From the NCBI GenBank assembly GCA_033060915.1, contig CM065379.1, forward strand, positions 28,016,318 through 28,080,317: a stretch of 64,000 nt of DNA, given 5' to 3'. The notes below the pieces were generated by a model. The model was given only the letters and a program-made list of their open reading frames with translations, was not told the DNA's origin and made no database searches. The DNA is from Euryodendron excelsum. Its lineage: Eukaryota; Streptophyta; Magnoliopsida; Ericales; Pentaphylacaceae. Positions 48,151 through 59,690 of this stretch are shown here, piece by piece; the stretch's first letter is position 1; each line of letters begins with the position of its first letter. Position numbers and translations under genes: made by a program.

Positions 48151-49948
48151 TTAGGGAGGAGTTGAATTAGGAAAGAGTTGGATTTTGAAATTTAAAGAAA
48201 AATTTAAAGTCTAGGTTTAGGAAACTTATGGTTTAGGAAGGAATTGAATTAAGAAAGGTTTGGATTAGGAAAGGTTGAATTTTGTTTCCAAAAACGGAGG
48301 ACGGAATCTAGTTTCCTAAACGGGAGATTTGATTTGGTTTCCTAAAGGGAAAATAGGATTTGGCAAGGATTTGGAAAGGCAGATTCTAGAAACTCTAGTT
48401 TTGAAAGTGTAGAATTTTAACGTAGAAAAGAGGTTTTGGAAACGTGTATCGTTTGGATGTGAAAACAAGAGGTTTTGGAAACCTAGGTTCGAGGCAAAAT
48501 TTGAAAATCATGTTTTTGGAAAGAAAATTAGGGTTTCCTAATTGTGAGTTCTAGGGTTTGATTTGGGCTCTAAGGAAAGAGGATTTTTGGAAAGTGTGTT
48601 TTTGGAAACGAAGGTTTTCTAGAAGGGAATCCTAGGGAGGAGTTTTTAGGAAAGTGAATTTGAAGATAGAGTTTTTGGAAACAAAGATTTTTAGAAGGGA
48701 ATCTTAGAGACGAGTTTTTGGAAAGTGTGTTTTTGGAAACATAGATTTTGGAAGGAAATCCTAGAGAGGAGTTTCTAGAGGAAAGATTTTGAAAAGATTT
48801 TTGGAGAGAGTTTTTCGAGGAAGATTTTTGGTAGAAGATTGTTGAAGAGAGTTTTAGGAAAGATTTTTGGGGAACGTTTTTAGAAAGTGGATTTTGGGGA
48901 GAGGATTTTGGAAAGGAGTTGAAAAAGGGAGTTTTGAAAAATAGATTTTGGGAGGGAGATTTTGAAAATAATTTTGGAGAGGAGAGTTTTAGGAAAGTAT
49001 GTTGAAAAAGAGATTTTTAGGGAGAAAGGCTTTTTGAAAAGAGAGTTTTTAGAAGGTGTAAAAACATCTCACTTTCGTAAAGCAACTCTAACCATAAGAG
49101 GGCTAGAACCACTTTAGGAAAGCGGTTTTGAAAACAACAAGATTTGAAAATATGGACCGTATTGGTCACTTTAAATGTAACACTTTGCTAAAACAATCCT
49201 AACCATGGAAAAGCTAGAATCACCCTAGGATTGTGATTTTGAAAACATATTTTGAAAAATAGATTTTGATGCAATTTTGAAAACAAGTTTAAAAACGATT
49301 TGAAAAACAACTTTGAAAATAGTTTTTGGAATATGCAAGATCATGATATGCACAATACAATTTTGGGGTCGTGAACATACAAGGCTAAGGCTTCACCACA
49401 TAATCAAGAGGCCCGGACCCACTTGGTCTCTGGTTAGACTAGAAGAAAGCCCTCGACACGGTGACTCTCCAACAATCTAATCCTACACATGGACCGGTAA
49501 TCCTCTTGTTTCAAGCGTGCAAAGAAAGAGGGGAGAGAGATGGGGGATTAAAATAGAGAAAACCCAAGTGGGTTAGGAGAGAGAAGAGAGAGGGGGGAAG
49601 TGCGGAAATTTAAATAGGAAGCCTACCGTATGTCTTGTTATTTTGTGCGCCTTGCTTGTCTTCGGTCTTCGGTCTTTGTCTTGATCTTCATCTTCAATCT
49701 TCAAGAGTTGTCTTCAAGCTTTAGATTGCAGCTCTGCAAGTCTTCAAATGAGGGTTGAAGGCTAGGGTATGAGTGTATGGGGGTGTATAGAAGTGTATAG
49801 GAGGCTAGGGTTTAGTGTATAGTGGCTAGGGTTTGGAAAACCTAGGGAAGCTAGAGTTTTTAGGGTGCACGAGCTCTGTATATCGAAATATATGATTTTT
49901 GGTTTGAGTTTGCGGATTCTTTAAATGCTGGAGGAGGCTCTGTATTTA
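48151..49948 (-). repeat. Leader duplication inside the solo LTR, copy A
   Basis: From ttagggaggagttgaattag to ctgtattta. It matches copy B (49971-51756) at an offset of about 1810-1820 bp over its whole length. Confidence 0.88.
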
Positions 49949-49970
49949 GGAAACCTAGATTTAGAAATGT

Positions 49971-51756
49971 TTAGGGAGGAGTTGAATTAGGAAAGAGTTG
50001 GATTTTGAAATTTAAAGAAAGATTTAAAATCTATGTTTAGGAAACTTATGGTTTAGGAAGAAATTGAATTAAGAAAGGTTTGGATTAGGAAAGGTTAAAT
50101 TTTGTTTCAAAAAACGGAGGACAGAATCTAATTTCCTAAACGGGAGATTTGATTTGGTTTCCTAAAGGGAAAATAAGATTTGGCAAGGATTTGGAAAGGG
50201 AGATTCTAGAAACCCTAGTTTTGAAAGTGTAGAATTTTAACGTAGAAAAGAGGTTTTGGAAACGTGTATCGTTTAGATGTGAAAACAAGAGGTTTTGGAA
50301 ACCCAGGTTCGAGGCAAAATTTGAAAATCATGTTTTTGGAAAGAAAATTAGGGTTTCCTAATTGTGAGTTCTAGGGTTTGATTTGGGCTCTAAGGAAAGA
50401 GGATTTTTGGAAAGTGTGTTTTTGGAAATGAAGGTTTTCTAGAAGGGAATCCTAGGGAGGAGTTTTTAGGAAAGTGATTTGAAGATAGAGTTTTTGGAAA
50501 CAACGATTTTTAGAAGGGAATCTTGGAGAGGAGTTTTTGGAAAGTGTGTTTTTGGAAACATAGATTTTGAAAGGAAATCCTAGAGAGGAGTTTCTAGAGG
50601 AAAGATTTTGGAAAGATTTTTGGAGAGAGTTTTTCGAGGAAGGTTTTTGGTAGAAGATTGTTGAAGAGAGTTTTTGGAAAGATTTTTGGGGAACGTTTTT
50701 AGAAAGTGGATTTTGGGGAGAGGATTTTGGAAAGATTTTGAAAAAGGGAGTTTTGAAAAATAGATTTTGGGAGGGAGTTTTTGAAAACAATTTTGGAGAT
50801 GAGAGTTTTAGGAAAGTATGTTGAAAAAGAGATCTTTAGGAAGAAAGGCTTTTCGAAAAGAGAGTTTTTAAAAGGTGTAAAAACATCTCACTTTCCTAAA
50901 GCAACTCTAACCATAATAGGGCTCAAACCACTTTAGGAAAGCCGTTTTGAAAACAACAAGATTTGAAAATATGGACCGTATTGGTCACTTTAAATGTAAC
51001 ACTTTCTTAAAGCAATCCTAACCATGGAAAAGCTAGAATCACCCTAGGATTGTGATTTTGAAAACATATTTTGAAAAAGAGATTTTGATGCAATTTTGAA
51101 AACAAGTTTAAAAACGATTTGAAAAACAACTTTGAAAACGGTTTTTGGAAGATGCAAGATCATGAAATGCACAATGCAATTTTAGGGTCGTGAACATACA
51201 AGCCTAAGGCTTCACCACATAATCAAGGGGGCCGGACTCACGTGGTCTCTGGTTAGACTAGAAGAAAGCCCCCGATACGGTGACTCTCCAACAATCTAGT
51301 CCTACACATGTATCGGGAATCCCCTTGTTTCAAGCATGCAAAGAAAGGGGGGAAAGAGATGGGGAATTAAAATAGAGAAAACCCAAGTGGGTTAGGAGAG
51401 AGAAGAGAGAAGGGGGAAGTGTGGAAATTTAAATAGGAAGCCTACCGTATGTCTTGTTATTTTGTGCGCATTGCTTGTCTTCGGTCTTCGGTCTTCATCT
51501 TCAATCTTCAAGAGTTGTCTTCAAGCTTTAGATTACAGCTCTTCAAGTCTTCAAAGAAGGGTTGAAGGCTAGGGTATGAGTGTATGGGGGTGTATAGAAG
51601 TGTATAGGAAGCTAGGGTTTAGTGTATAGTGGCTAGGGTTTGGAAAACCTAGGGAAGCTAGGGTTTTTTTTGGTGCACGAGCTCTGTATATCGAAATATA
51701 TGATTTTTGGTTTGATTTTGCGAATCCTTTAAATGCTGGAGGAGGCTCTGTATTTA
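49971..51756 (-). repeat. Leader duplication inside the solo LTR, copy B
   Basis: Same sequence as copy A with scattered substitutions, about 8-9 in the first 190 bp, most of them G-to-A on plus relative to copy A. The short joint 49949-49970 (ggaaacctagatttagaaa) resembles 47593-47612. Confidence 0.88.
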
Positions 51757-51758
51757 TA
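51751..51758 (-). promoter_or_regulatory. LTR TATA box (minus strand)
   Basis: TATAAATA on minus. This is the only intact TATA in the duplicated LTR. Confidence 0.78.
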
Positions 51759-52596
51759 GAGGTTGGACAACACTAGCGCCTGTTGCAGTGGCGGCAGGTC
51801 AAATTTTACACTGACGCCACTAAGAGTGGCGCCAGGCCAATTTTTGGCTTGTAGTGGCGCCAGCCATTTGGGAAACATTTATGGTCGGCAAGCAACGTAT
51901 CTTTGACTAGATTTGGGCGCTTGTACTAGTGACTACCATGTAATTTTTAGCCTGGCTTCACTAGGAGTGACTCCAGAAAGTCCGGGAAGGATTTGAAGAA
52001 GTCGAGAATGACCCGGAAGGCCGAAAAAGACCAGGAATACTTAAAATAGTGTCCCGGAGGTATTTGACTTGAAAAATGAGGATAGGATGTGTTGGAAGGG
52101 TTGACCGGGCCTTTAGGGGCAAAACGGTCAATCGGACCAAAAACTGTCGGGACAGACTCGGATTGTCCCGGAAGAGGACTTGGGATCTGGAAACATTATT
52201 TAGAATGTTCTCAGAGGTTGCCGGTTTGATTCCCAAAGCCGGCGTGGCCGGAATAGGAGACCGGTCCACCAAGGGCAAAACGGTCATTTTGTACTAGGTT
52301 AGCCGGAACTGACTAGGAATGATTCGGAAAGGTAAGGAAGGTTGAGAATACTATAAAAAGTAATCTCATAGGGTTATTGGTTTGATACCCAGAGTTGGTA
52401 TGGTTCCCTGGGCATTCGAACGCCTAGGGGCAAAACGATAATTTAGCTTCAAGTGGGCCCTACGGGCCCGAGAAGCGACTAGTGGACTAAATTCAAGTTA
52501 AAAAGGTGGGCATAGAGTCTAAATACGCATGTGATGTGTGAAAGTGAGCTTGGTCAGCTCGGAGATTGCCGAGCGAGCAAAAATGTGGTACTTATA

Positions 52597-52601
52597 GATG
52601 T
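52597..52601. repeat. Target-site duplication GATGT (right)
   Basis: Matches 46565-46569. Confidence 0.88.
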
Positions 52602-53865
52602 GTCAAAAGGATTGACCGGGCTATTAGGAGCAAAACGGTCAATCGGGCCGGAAAGCTGCCGAGATGGACTCGGGACGTCCTGGAAGAAGATTCGAGATTT
52701 GGAAACATTATTCAGAATGTTCCCAAAGGTTGCCGGTTCGATACCCAGAGCCGGCGTGGTCAGAAAAGGCGACCGGCCCAACAGCGGTAAAACGGTCATT
52801 TCGCACTAGGTTTGCCAGAACTGACTCGGAATGATCTGAAAAGATAAAGAAAGGTTGATAATACTATAGGAAGCATTCTCAGGAGGTTACCGGTTTGATA
52901 CCTAGACCCAATGTGATTCCCAGGACATTCAGAGGCCTAGGGGCAAAATGGTCATCTTGACCAAAAAGTATCAGAATTGACTCGAAACGGACTGGAGGGC
53001 ACCTAATCATGCCAGATCATCTCTAGGACGATCTTGGAAGGGTGGACTTACCGTTCTGAGGACTTAGGTATGTTCTCGAGAAATGTGCCGAAAAATGGCC
53101 CTAGGGGCAGTTTGGTCTTTTTTCACCGGATTGGGCTAGTAGGCACTAGTGTTGATCTGGGTTTTGAGTGTTTCCGCCACTCTGACGGCGGTCTCATGAT
53201 ATAGGGGTTCGTTGGCAATTCCCTATATCGACTTGTTTACGAGTATTTCTGCTACTCAGATGGTTGCGATGTTTGCGGGTATTTCCACTACCCTGACGGT
53301 TCGCGATCATTCCCGAGATTGCCTGATCTTGAGAAGCTACTAAAGGGACTTAGTGCCTGATAATCAACTTTCTTGGAATGTGTGCCTAAGTAGACATTTC
53401 TGCATTGACAGGCTTGTAGGCACCAAAGGTGGACCGTTATACCATCTTGGGGTCTCGTCCCGGTCGACAGGTTTAAAAGGACTTACCATTCCGAAGAAAT
53501 TTTTTCTGAAAAACGTGCCGAATTGGATGGAATTATCGTCTCAAGGAATCAACTGTCTCGAGAGAGGGATTGGAATTGGAATTGGAAAGGGGACTTACCA
53601 TCTTCATAAAGACGTGCTAGTTGGAATTGGAAAATGGACTTACCGTCTTCAGAAAGACATGCCTGACTTGGAATTGGAAAGGGGCAATGCCCCTAAGGGC
53701 ATTTCGGTCATTTTGCCTCTATTTGGGCCTAGTGGGCCCGCAAAGCGATGAATAGACGGGATTAGACATAGAGAGTTTATTTCGATTGGAATACGTCCAT
53801 ATTAACTTGAGTACAAGTCTGGACGGACAGTAAACTGCCGAGCGGTAAAAAATGGAGTGCTTACA
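52602..53865 (-). mobile_element. Older Tat-like LTR, U3 part, resumed
   Basis: Continuation of 45921-46569 up to the LTR start (ggagtgcttaca at 53865). It contains a shortened hairpin array (53585-53690) and the GCCTGA-loop hairpin at 53312-53333. A polypurine tract follows at 53866, so this is a 3' LTR of a minus-strand element. Confidence 0.85.
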
Positions 53866-53886
53866 GCTATCCCTCTTTTTCTGTCT
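53866..53886 (-). other. Polypurine tract of the older element
   Basis: On minus: ACAGAAAAAGAGGGATAGC directly before the LTR start. One base pair differs from the 60883 copy in the G run. Confidence 0.72.
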
Positions 53887-55221
53887 TTGCTTGTCAAAGA
53901 TAGAAAACGATAAAGTAAAAGTCCCATGTTGACTGTGAGGCAGTCAGAGGGACGGACTTTGAAAATTTTTCGACAACCGGGGTTCGAAAATGGATATTGG
54001 GCCCAAAAGGCCTTCGAAAATGAGTTTTGATGGGAAAAAGGGCAAAACTACCCGAAAGTTGGAAACTAGCGCCACTAGGAGTGGCGCCTTTGGTAGAAAA
54101 GGCTTGGCGTCTCTGCTAGTGTCGCCAGGCATGGGAACAAAACCAGAAAAATTTTTGATTCGAACACTTGCGGTATTTTGGAAGATTTTCACAAACTCGA
54201 GAGACTTTGAGAGAAAACCGACTTGGATATTAAAGGGGCCCCTCTTGGAGATCATGGGTGATTACCGAAAAGAGACCACGTCACCAAAAAAGTCACCGGA
54301 ACAGAAGATTTCCCCAGAGAACTCCAAAAAATGAGTTTTCAAATTTTTTGTTGATTTTGATGTGTAAAATTTCGTTTGGACCATGTGAATAGTAGAAATT
54401 GATGTCTTCATATGTGTTGAACATTATGGTGATGTTATTTTTGCATTTTGGTACTTGTTTGATTGAATTTGAGTGATTTTATGTGATTATGTGAAGAGGG
54501 TTTTCTGCAGAAATTGGGGGTTTGTTCCTCTAAGCTTGGGCATTGGGTTTTCTGGCTAGATTTTTATGTAATGTGCTTTAGAAAAATGTGTTTAACGACC
54601 GTGTGAAGTTTCGTGATTTTTTGAAAACTTGGTAAATTTTTTATTTTTTTGAAAAAAATAGAAAAATATCTAGAAAATTAGAAAAATTAAGAAAACTTGA
54701 GAGATTGATGAAATTTTTAGAGTTTGAAATTTAGAAAAACATTGGAATATTTTAGAAAACATTTGAGATGATTTTGAGAAATTTTAGGACAACTTGGAAA
54801 ACCATTGATTTATTTGAAAAATAAAACATATGTTTTGAAAATTTTGAAAAATTGAAGAGTGTGTGTTAGTGCTGATGTTATGTGATTGTGAAGTGCACGC
54901 TTTGTGTTTTGCGTTGATTTCATAGGTGTTGGAGGGACCATTTTTAAACAAGACTCTACTGAAGTTTTCAGAAATTAGGGAAAGAGTTAGGAAAAGGTTT
55001 TAGAAATAAAAATTTTTTGAGGGAAAAAGACAGAAAACCCATGAGATTTTAATTGAAGTTGGAAAATCAAAAGGTGTATATAGTAAGTTTGTTTTGACTT
55101 ATCATTCAAAATCTTTTATTTATTTTTGTGTTAGCTGTTTATTTTATTTTACTTTATTATGTTATTATTTATCTGCATGTGCGGTACATTAACACCTCTT
55201 ACCTTGGCTTACCTTTTTAGG
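53887..55221 (+). mobile_element. Upstream region of the antisense cargo gene, older copy (donor lost)
   Basis: Corresponds base by base to 60904-62243. The leader exon part is recognisable (gagaccacgtc, caccggaacagaagat). Where the other copy has AACGTGAGTC, this copy has AAAATGAGTT at about 54328-54337, so the presumed GT splice donor is AT. A GGCGCC-type inverted repeat pair lies at 54065-54135. The rest (54350-55160) is AT-rich and intron-like, ending in a pyrimidine-rich ttacctttttag directly before the ATG context. The 103- to 114-codon open frames here overlap on both strands and are not conserved. Confidence 0.5.
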
Positions 55222-56168
55222 ATGGCAGACGCGATTTTGAGTCAACTGAGAGCTTGGCATGACAGTTACCCCCCGGATGAGCAGGATATCTTTCGTCGGT
55301 CCTTTGGTCGGATGGCTTCACTTCTATCAATGCCGCTTATTCCCAGGCTCATGGAGGCAGTGATTCCCTTTTGGCAGCCTGACTTATCTATTTTCCGCTT
55401 TGGGGAGTGCGAGCTTACCCCTACCCCACACGAGTATGGGTTTCTTCTTGGTTTTTGAGATGTTTCTGTCAACATTGTTGGACCTCTCTTTCCGGATAAC
55501 TGTATTACAGTGGTCGCGTCCCAGCTCAGAATCAGACGCACAGTTCTTTAATCTTCTTCTTTGCCGCAGTTTCCTTATGTCCCAACAGAGTTCCTCTTTT
55601 CTCACTTTGAGTTTCCCACTGGTATGCGAGTCCATTCAGGTGATTGGCACACTTCCTAGGATTGGGCTGTTTCTTGTATGGTTGCTTTGGCCTTACTTCT
55701 GTTGAACCACTTGGTGTTCCCACGAGGAGATGATTTAGTGGACTGTCGACTGTGTGCACTGCTGGTCCTGATCCGTAAGGGGCATTCCTATGCTCCCATG
55801 ATTGTAGGGGAGACCTTTGTGAGTCTTACGAGATTCCAGCAAACCGTTGACGCTCGTTTTCGGGGATGCGCTACTCTCTTCCAGCTTTTAGCGATTGGGC
55901 GCTTGTTTGTTACTCCTTTATTCCAGCATACATGGTATCCAGAGCTTGACCACATACATTCCCTGGCGAGATCTCAGGGCGTCATGGCAGATGAGGGGAG
56001 ATTTTCACAGACCATTGCATCTTGGGCTGACTACCTCCAGAGCATGATGTCAAGCACGGTCAGGTGGTATTCAGGACTGGTTGGTAGGTATTGCTTGAGA
56101 GTTCGGCCTTTCAGGAGGGCCGTCGTGCACCTAGCAGGCCTGCGAGGTGTTACCCCTTTCTTCAGGAT
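55222..56168 (+). pseudogene. DUF7745-like antisense cargo gene, cut by an insertion
   Basis: A single frame from ATG (55222) to the insertion point, about 315 codons, with in-frame stops TGA (55456), TAA (55549) and TAG (55657). The first and third align with CGA and CAG in the copy at 62245, so they are C-to-T changes. Recognisable segments: F-W-Q-P / F-R-F-G / L-T-P-T-P-H-E-Y-G (about residues 52-75), S-Y-A-P..E-T-F-V-S-L-T-R (about 192-208), R-G-C-A-T-L-F-Q-L (about 214-222), and W-A-D-Y-L-Q-S-M..W-Y-S-G (about 268-284). This layout suits the plant DUF7745/plant-mobile-domain group, whose function is unknown. The 3' part was displaced by the element inserted at 56169 and lies beyond the window. 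Confidence 0.75.
56164..56168. repeat. Probable left target-site duplication AGGAT of the right-hand element
   Basis: The five bases before the LTR edge at 56169. The partner copy would lie outside the window, so it cannot be confirmed here. Confidence 0.45.
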
Positions 56169-59100
56169 TGTCGCACCCAAATTTTTCGCACTCGAGGAAT
56201 ACTCACACAAGCGGGAAAAATGCTGTACTCTCTCGTTAGAACTCACCCTCCTAGAAGAATGAGTGTGACTAGGTTTGAATTGAAAATTGGGTTTACATAA
56301 AGGGCTTTAGGAAAAAGATTCGGAGTCGCCACCTAACTGGGTTAAGGTGAGTTAGGTCACCTAAAAACTAAGAATAATCCGAAGACTACACTTAGGGTTT
56401 TTGGAAAAAGGTTTTTTGAAAATACCACCCCAAGAGAGGGTTTTTTAAGAAAACAGGTTGTTTGGCAACCTTTGGAAAACATTTAGCCCTTTTTGAAAAA
56501 TAACTCCTTTTTGGTCTGTGAAAATAGTGATTCTAGGTTCGGAGGTTGGTTACATGTAAGGAAGACGCACTAAGTTATCACCCTACCCCGCCCTTTCGGT
56601 ACCTACATGTCAATCTACCCTAGATTCACCTATGAGAGTCTTCAACTAACTATAGTTCAATCCTATCCACTTTGAAAAACAATGCTTGAAAAGAAACTAA
56701 CATGATGCATGATATGCAAGTACAAGTTAAAAGAATAGATTTGAAAAGAGATTGATTTGAAAATAGATTTGAAGAGATGGAATTGAAATTGGAAAGTTTG
56801 AAAATTTGGAAATAGAAATTTGAAAATAAAAATTTTGAAATTGGAACTTTGAAAATAGATTGGAATTTGAGATTTGAAAATGTGGAGACCGCACCCATGA
56901 GGGTGGAATTGAAAGTTTGAGAAGTGTTGTGACCGCACCTACGAAGGTTACCTACGTATCCCTTTGGGAGAATCAGGTCAGTCGTAGTTTGGACTGGAGT
57001 CCGATTGAAAAGAGATTGATTTGATTGGAAGAAAGAGATTGAATTGAAAATTGGATTTGATTTGAGATTAGAAGAGGAGATTGGAAATTGGAATTGAGAA
57101 CATTGGACTTGCTTTGGAAAGATTAATTTTGGAAAGATGTGGTTTTGGAAAGATGGGGGTTTAGGAAACCTAAACTTAGGAAAGGTAGGAGACCTAGGAA
57201 AGACTTGAGATTTAGAAAGATTTGACTCGAATGTTGGACTTGGAAGATTTGGAATGATTGGATTTTAGGAAATGTTTGAATTAGGAAAGGTTCGATTTAG
57301 GAAAGTTTCGAATTAGGAAAGTTTTGGTTTTTGGAAAGTTTCAAATTAAGAAAGTTTTGAATTAGGAAAGTTTTAGGTTTAGGAAAGTTTGCACTTTAGG
57401 AAAGTTTTGAAATAGGAAAGTATTGAATTTAGAAAATTTTGAAATAAGGAAGTTTCAACTTAGCAAAGTTTGAATTTGGAAAGGTTTGAAAAAGGAAAGT
57501 TTTCAATTTAGAAAATGTTTGAATTAAGAAAGTTTTGGGTTTAGAAAAGTCTTAGATTTGGAAAGATGTTGAAGTTTTGGAAAGTTTAGAATTTAGAAAG
57601 TTTTTAGAGTTTTAGAAAATCTTGAGATTAGGAAAGGTTTGAGTTTAGAAAAGATTTGAAAACTTAGGTTTGAAAAGTTAAGATTTGAAAAGAGGGTAGA
57701 ATTAGGAAAGATTCGAAAGTTGAGTTTTGAAATTTAGGAAAGATTTTTATATTCAAGTTTTGGAAACTTAAGATTTAGGAAAGAAGAAGCTTAGGAAGGA
57801 TGTGAATTTAGGAAAGATTTGGATTTTGAAACTTAAGGAAAGATTTGAAGTTTAGGTTTAGGAAACCTATGGTTTAGGAAGGTAGGAAATTAGGAAGGAG
57901 TTGAATTGCGAAAGGTTTCGGATTTGTTTCCAAAAACGGAGGATTGGATCTAGTTTCCTAAGCGGGAAGATTAGATTTGGTTTCCTAAAGGGAAGATAGG
58001 ATTTGGCAAGGATTTGGAAACGGAGATTCTAGAAACCCTAGTTTTGAAAAATTATAGTTTTGACGTAGAAAAGAAGTTTTGGAAACGTGTATAGTTTGGA
58101 TGTAAAAACAAGAGATTTTGGAAACCTAGGTTTCGGGCAAAGTTTGAAAATCATGTTTTTGGAAAAAAAATTAGGGTTTCCTAATTGCGAGTTCTAGGAT
58201 TTGATTTGGGCTCTAAAGAGAGAGGATTTTTGGAAAGTGCGTTTTTGGAAACGAAGGTTTTCTAAAAGGGAATTCTAGGGAGGAGTTTTTGGAAAGTGAG
58301 TTTGAAGATAGAGTTTTTGGAAAAAGATTTTAAAGAGAAGGAGTTTTGGAAAGTGTGTTTTTAGAAACAAGTTTCTTGGAAGGAAATCCTAGAGGGAAGT
58401 TTCTAGAAGGGAGATTTTAGAAAGAGAGTTTTTTTAGAAAGATTTTTTGGAAGGAAATTGTTGGGGAGAGTTTTTAGGAAAGTGAATTTAAGGAGCGTTT
58501 TTAGAAAGTGAATTTTGAGGAGAAAGAGTTTTTGGAAAGGAGTTGAAAAAGGAAGCTTTGAAAAATAAATTTTGGGAGGGAGTTTTTGAAAACAATTTTG
58601 GAGAAGAGAGTTTTAGGGAAGTATGTTAAAAAAAAGATTTTTAGGAAGAAAGACTTTTTGAAAAGAGAGTTTTTAGAAGGTGTAAAAACATCTCACTTTC
58701 CTAAAGCAATTCTAACCATAAGAGGGCTAGAACCACTTCAGAAAAGCGGTTTTGAAAACAACAAGATTTGAAAATACGGACCGTATTGGTCACTTTAAAT
58801 GTAACACTTTTCTAAAGCAATCCTAACCATGGAAAAGCTAGAATTACCCTAGGATTGTGGTTTTGAAAACAAGTTTTGAAAAAGAGATTTTGATGTAATT
58901 TTGAAAACAAGTTTGAAAATGATTTGAAAAACAACTTTGAAAACGGTTTTTGGAAAATGTAAGATCATGATATGCACAATGCAATTTGGGGTCGTGAACA
59001 TACAAGGCTAAGGCTTCACCACATAATCAAGGGGGTCGGACTCACGTGGTCTCTGGTTAGACTAGAAGAAAGCCCCCGACATAATGACTCTCCAATAGCC

Positions 59101-59561
59101 CAATCCTACACATGGACCCGGAATCCCCTTGTTTCAAGCATGCAAAGAAAGGGGGAAAAAGAGACGGGGGATTAAAATAGAGAAAACCCAAGTGGGTTAG
59201 GAGAGAGAAGAGAGAGGGGGGAAGTGCAGAAATTTAAATAGGGAGCCTACCATATGTCTTGTTATTTTGTGCGCCTTGCTTTCTTCGGTCTTCGGTCTTC
59301 GTCTTAATCTTCACCTTCAGTCTTCAAGAGTTGTCTTCAAGCTTCAAACTTCAGATTACAACTCTTCAAGTCTTCGAAAGAGGGTTGAAGTTTAGTGTAT
59401 GAATGTATGGGGATGTATAGGAGGCTAGGGTTTGTGTAAGTTGGCTAAGGTTTGGAAAACCTAGGGAAGCTAGGGTATTGGAGGTGCTCAAGCTCTGTAT
59501 ATTGAATTATATGATTTTTAGGTTGAGTTTGCGGTTCCTTTTCATGTTGAATGAGGCTCTG

Positions 59562-59569
59562 TATTTATA
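59562..59569 (-). promoter_or_regulatory. LTR TATA box (minus strand)
   Basis: TATAAATA on minus. Two GGCGCC inverted repeats lie directly upstream in the sense of transcription (59585-59690). Confidence 0.8.
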
Positions 59570-59584
59570 GAGATTGGACAACAT

Positions 59585-59690
59585 TGGCGCCTGTTGCAGT
59601 GGCGCTAGGCCAAAGTTTACATTGGCGCCACTAGGAGTGGCGCCAGGCCATTTTTTAGCTTGGCGCCACTACTAGTGGCGCCAGCCATTT
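59585..59690. repeat. GGCGCCACTA / TAGTGGCGCC inverted repeats upstream of TATA
   Basis: Two adjacent near-perfect palindromes, with arms tggcgccact and agtggcgcca and short centres AGG or ACT. Counterparts: 5905-6005, 11650-11705, 13545-13625, 21965-22060, 29300-29395, 41405-41455, 46290-46340 and 51780-51860 near TATA boxes, and 31485-31550, 54065-54135 and 61083-61143 upstream of the cargo gene. Confidence 0.8.

Larger units (their letters stand above)
46570..52596 (-). mobile_element. Solo Tat-like LTR with internal tandem duplication, 6027 bp
   Basis: On minus it runs TATAAGTACC (52596, worn from TGTAAGCACC) to GGGCGCAACA (46570), flanked by GATGT, with no interior. The leader region is duplicated (48151-49948 and 49971-51756), which explains the unusual length; without it the LTR would be about 4.2 kb. 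The intact TATA is at 51751-51758. The copy of the TATA region at 49941-49949 is cut at the junction. It sits within the older LTR at 45921-46569 and 52602-53865. Confidence 0.88.

Noticed and set aside
50452..50790. Phe/Ser/Lys-rich 112-codon minus-strand frame, and similar ones at 16514-16834, 47046-47285 and 56650-56938
   Set aside because: These are products of the G-poor low-complexity leader; the codon content is set by the DNA repeat. They occur in several frames at once.
54350..55160. Possible small genes between the 3' LTR and the cargo ATG
   Set aside because: AT-rich with many stops. The counterpart at 61345-62243 behaves like an intron, and no frame is shared between copies.
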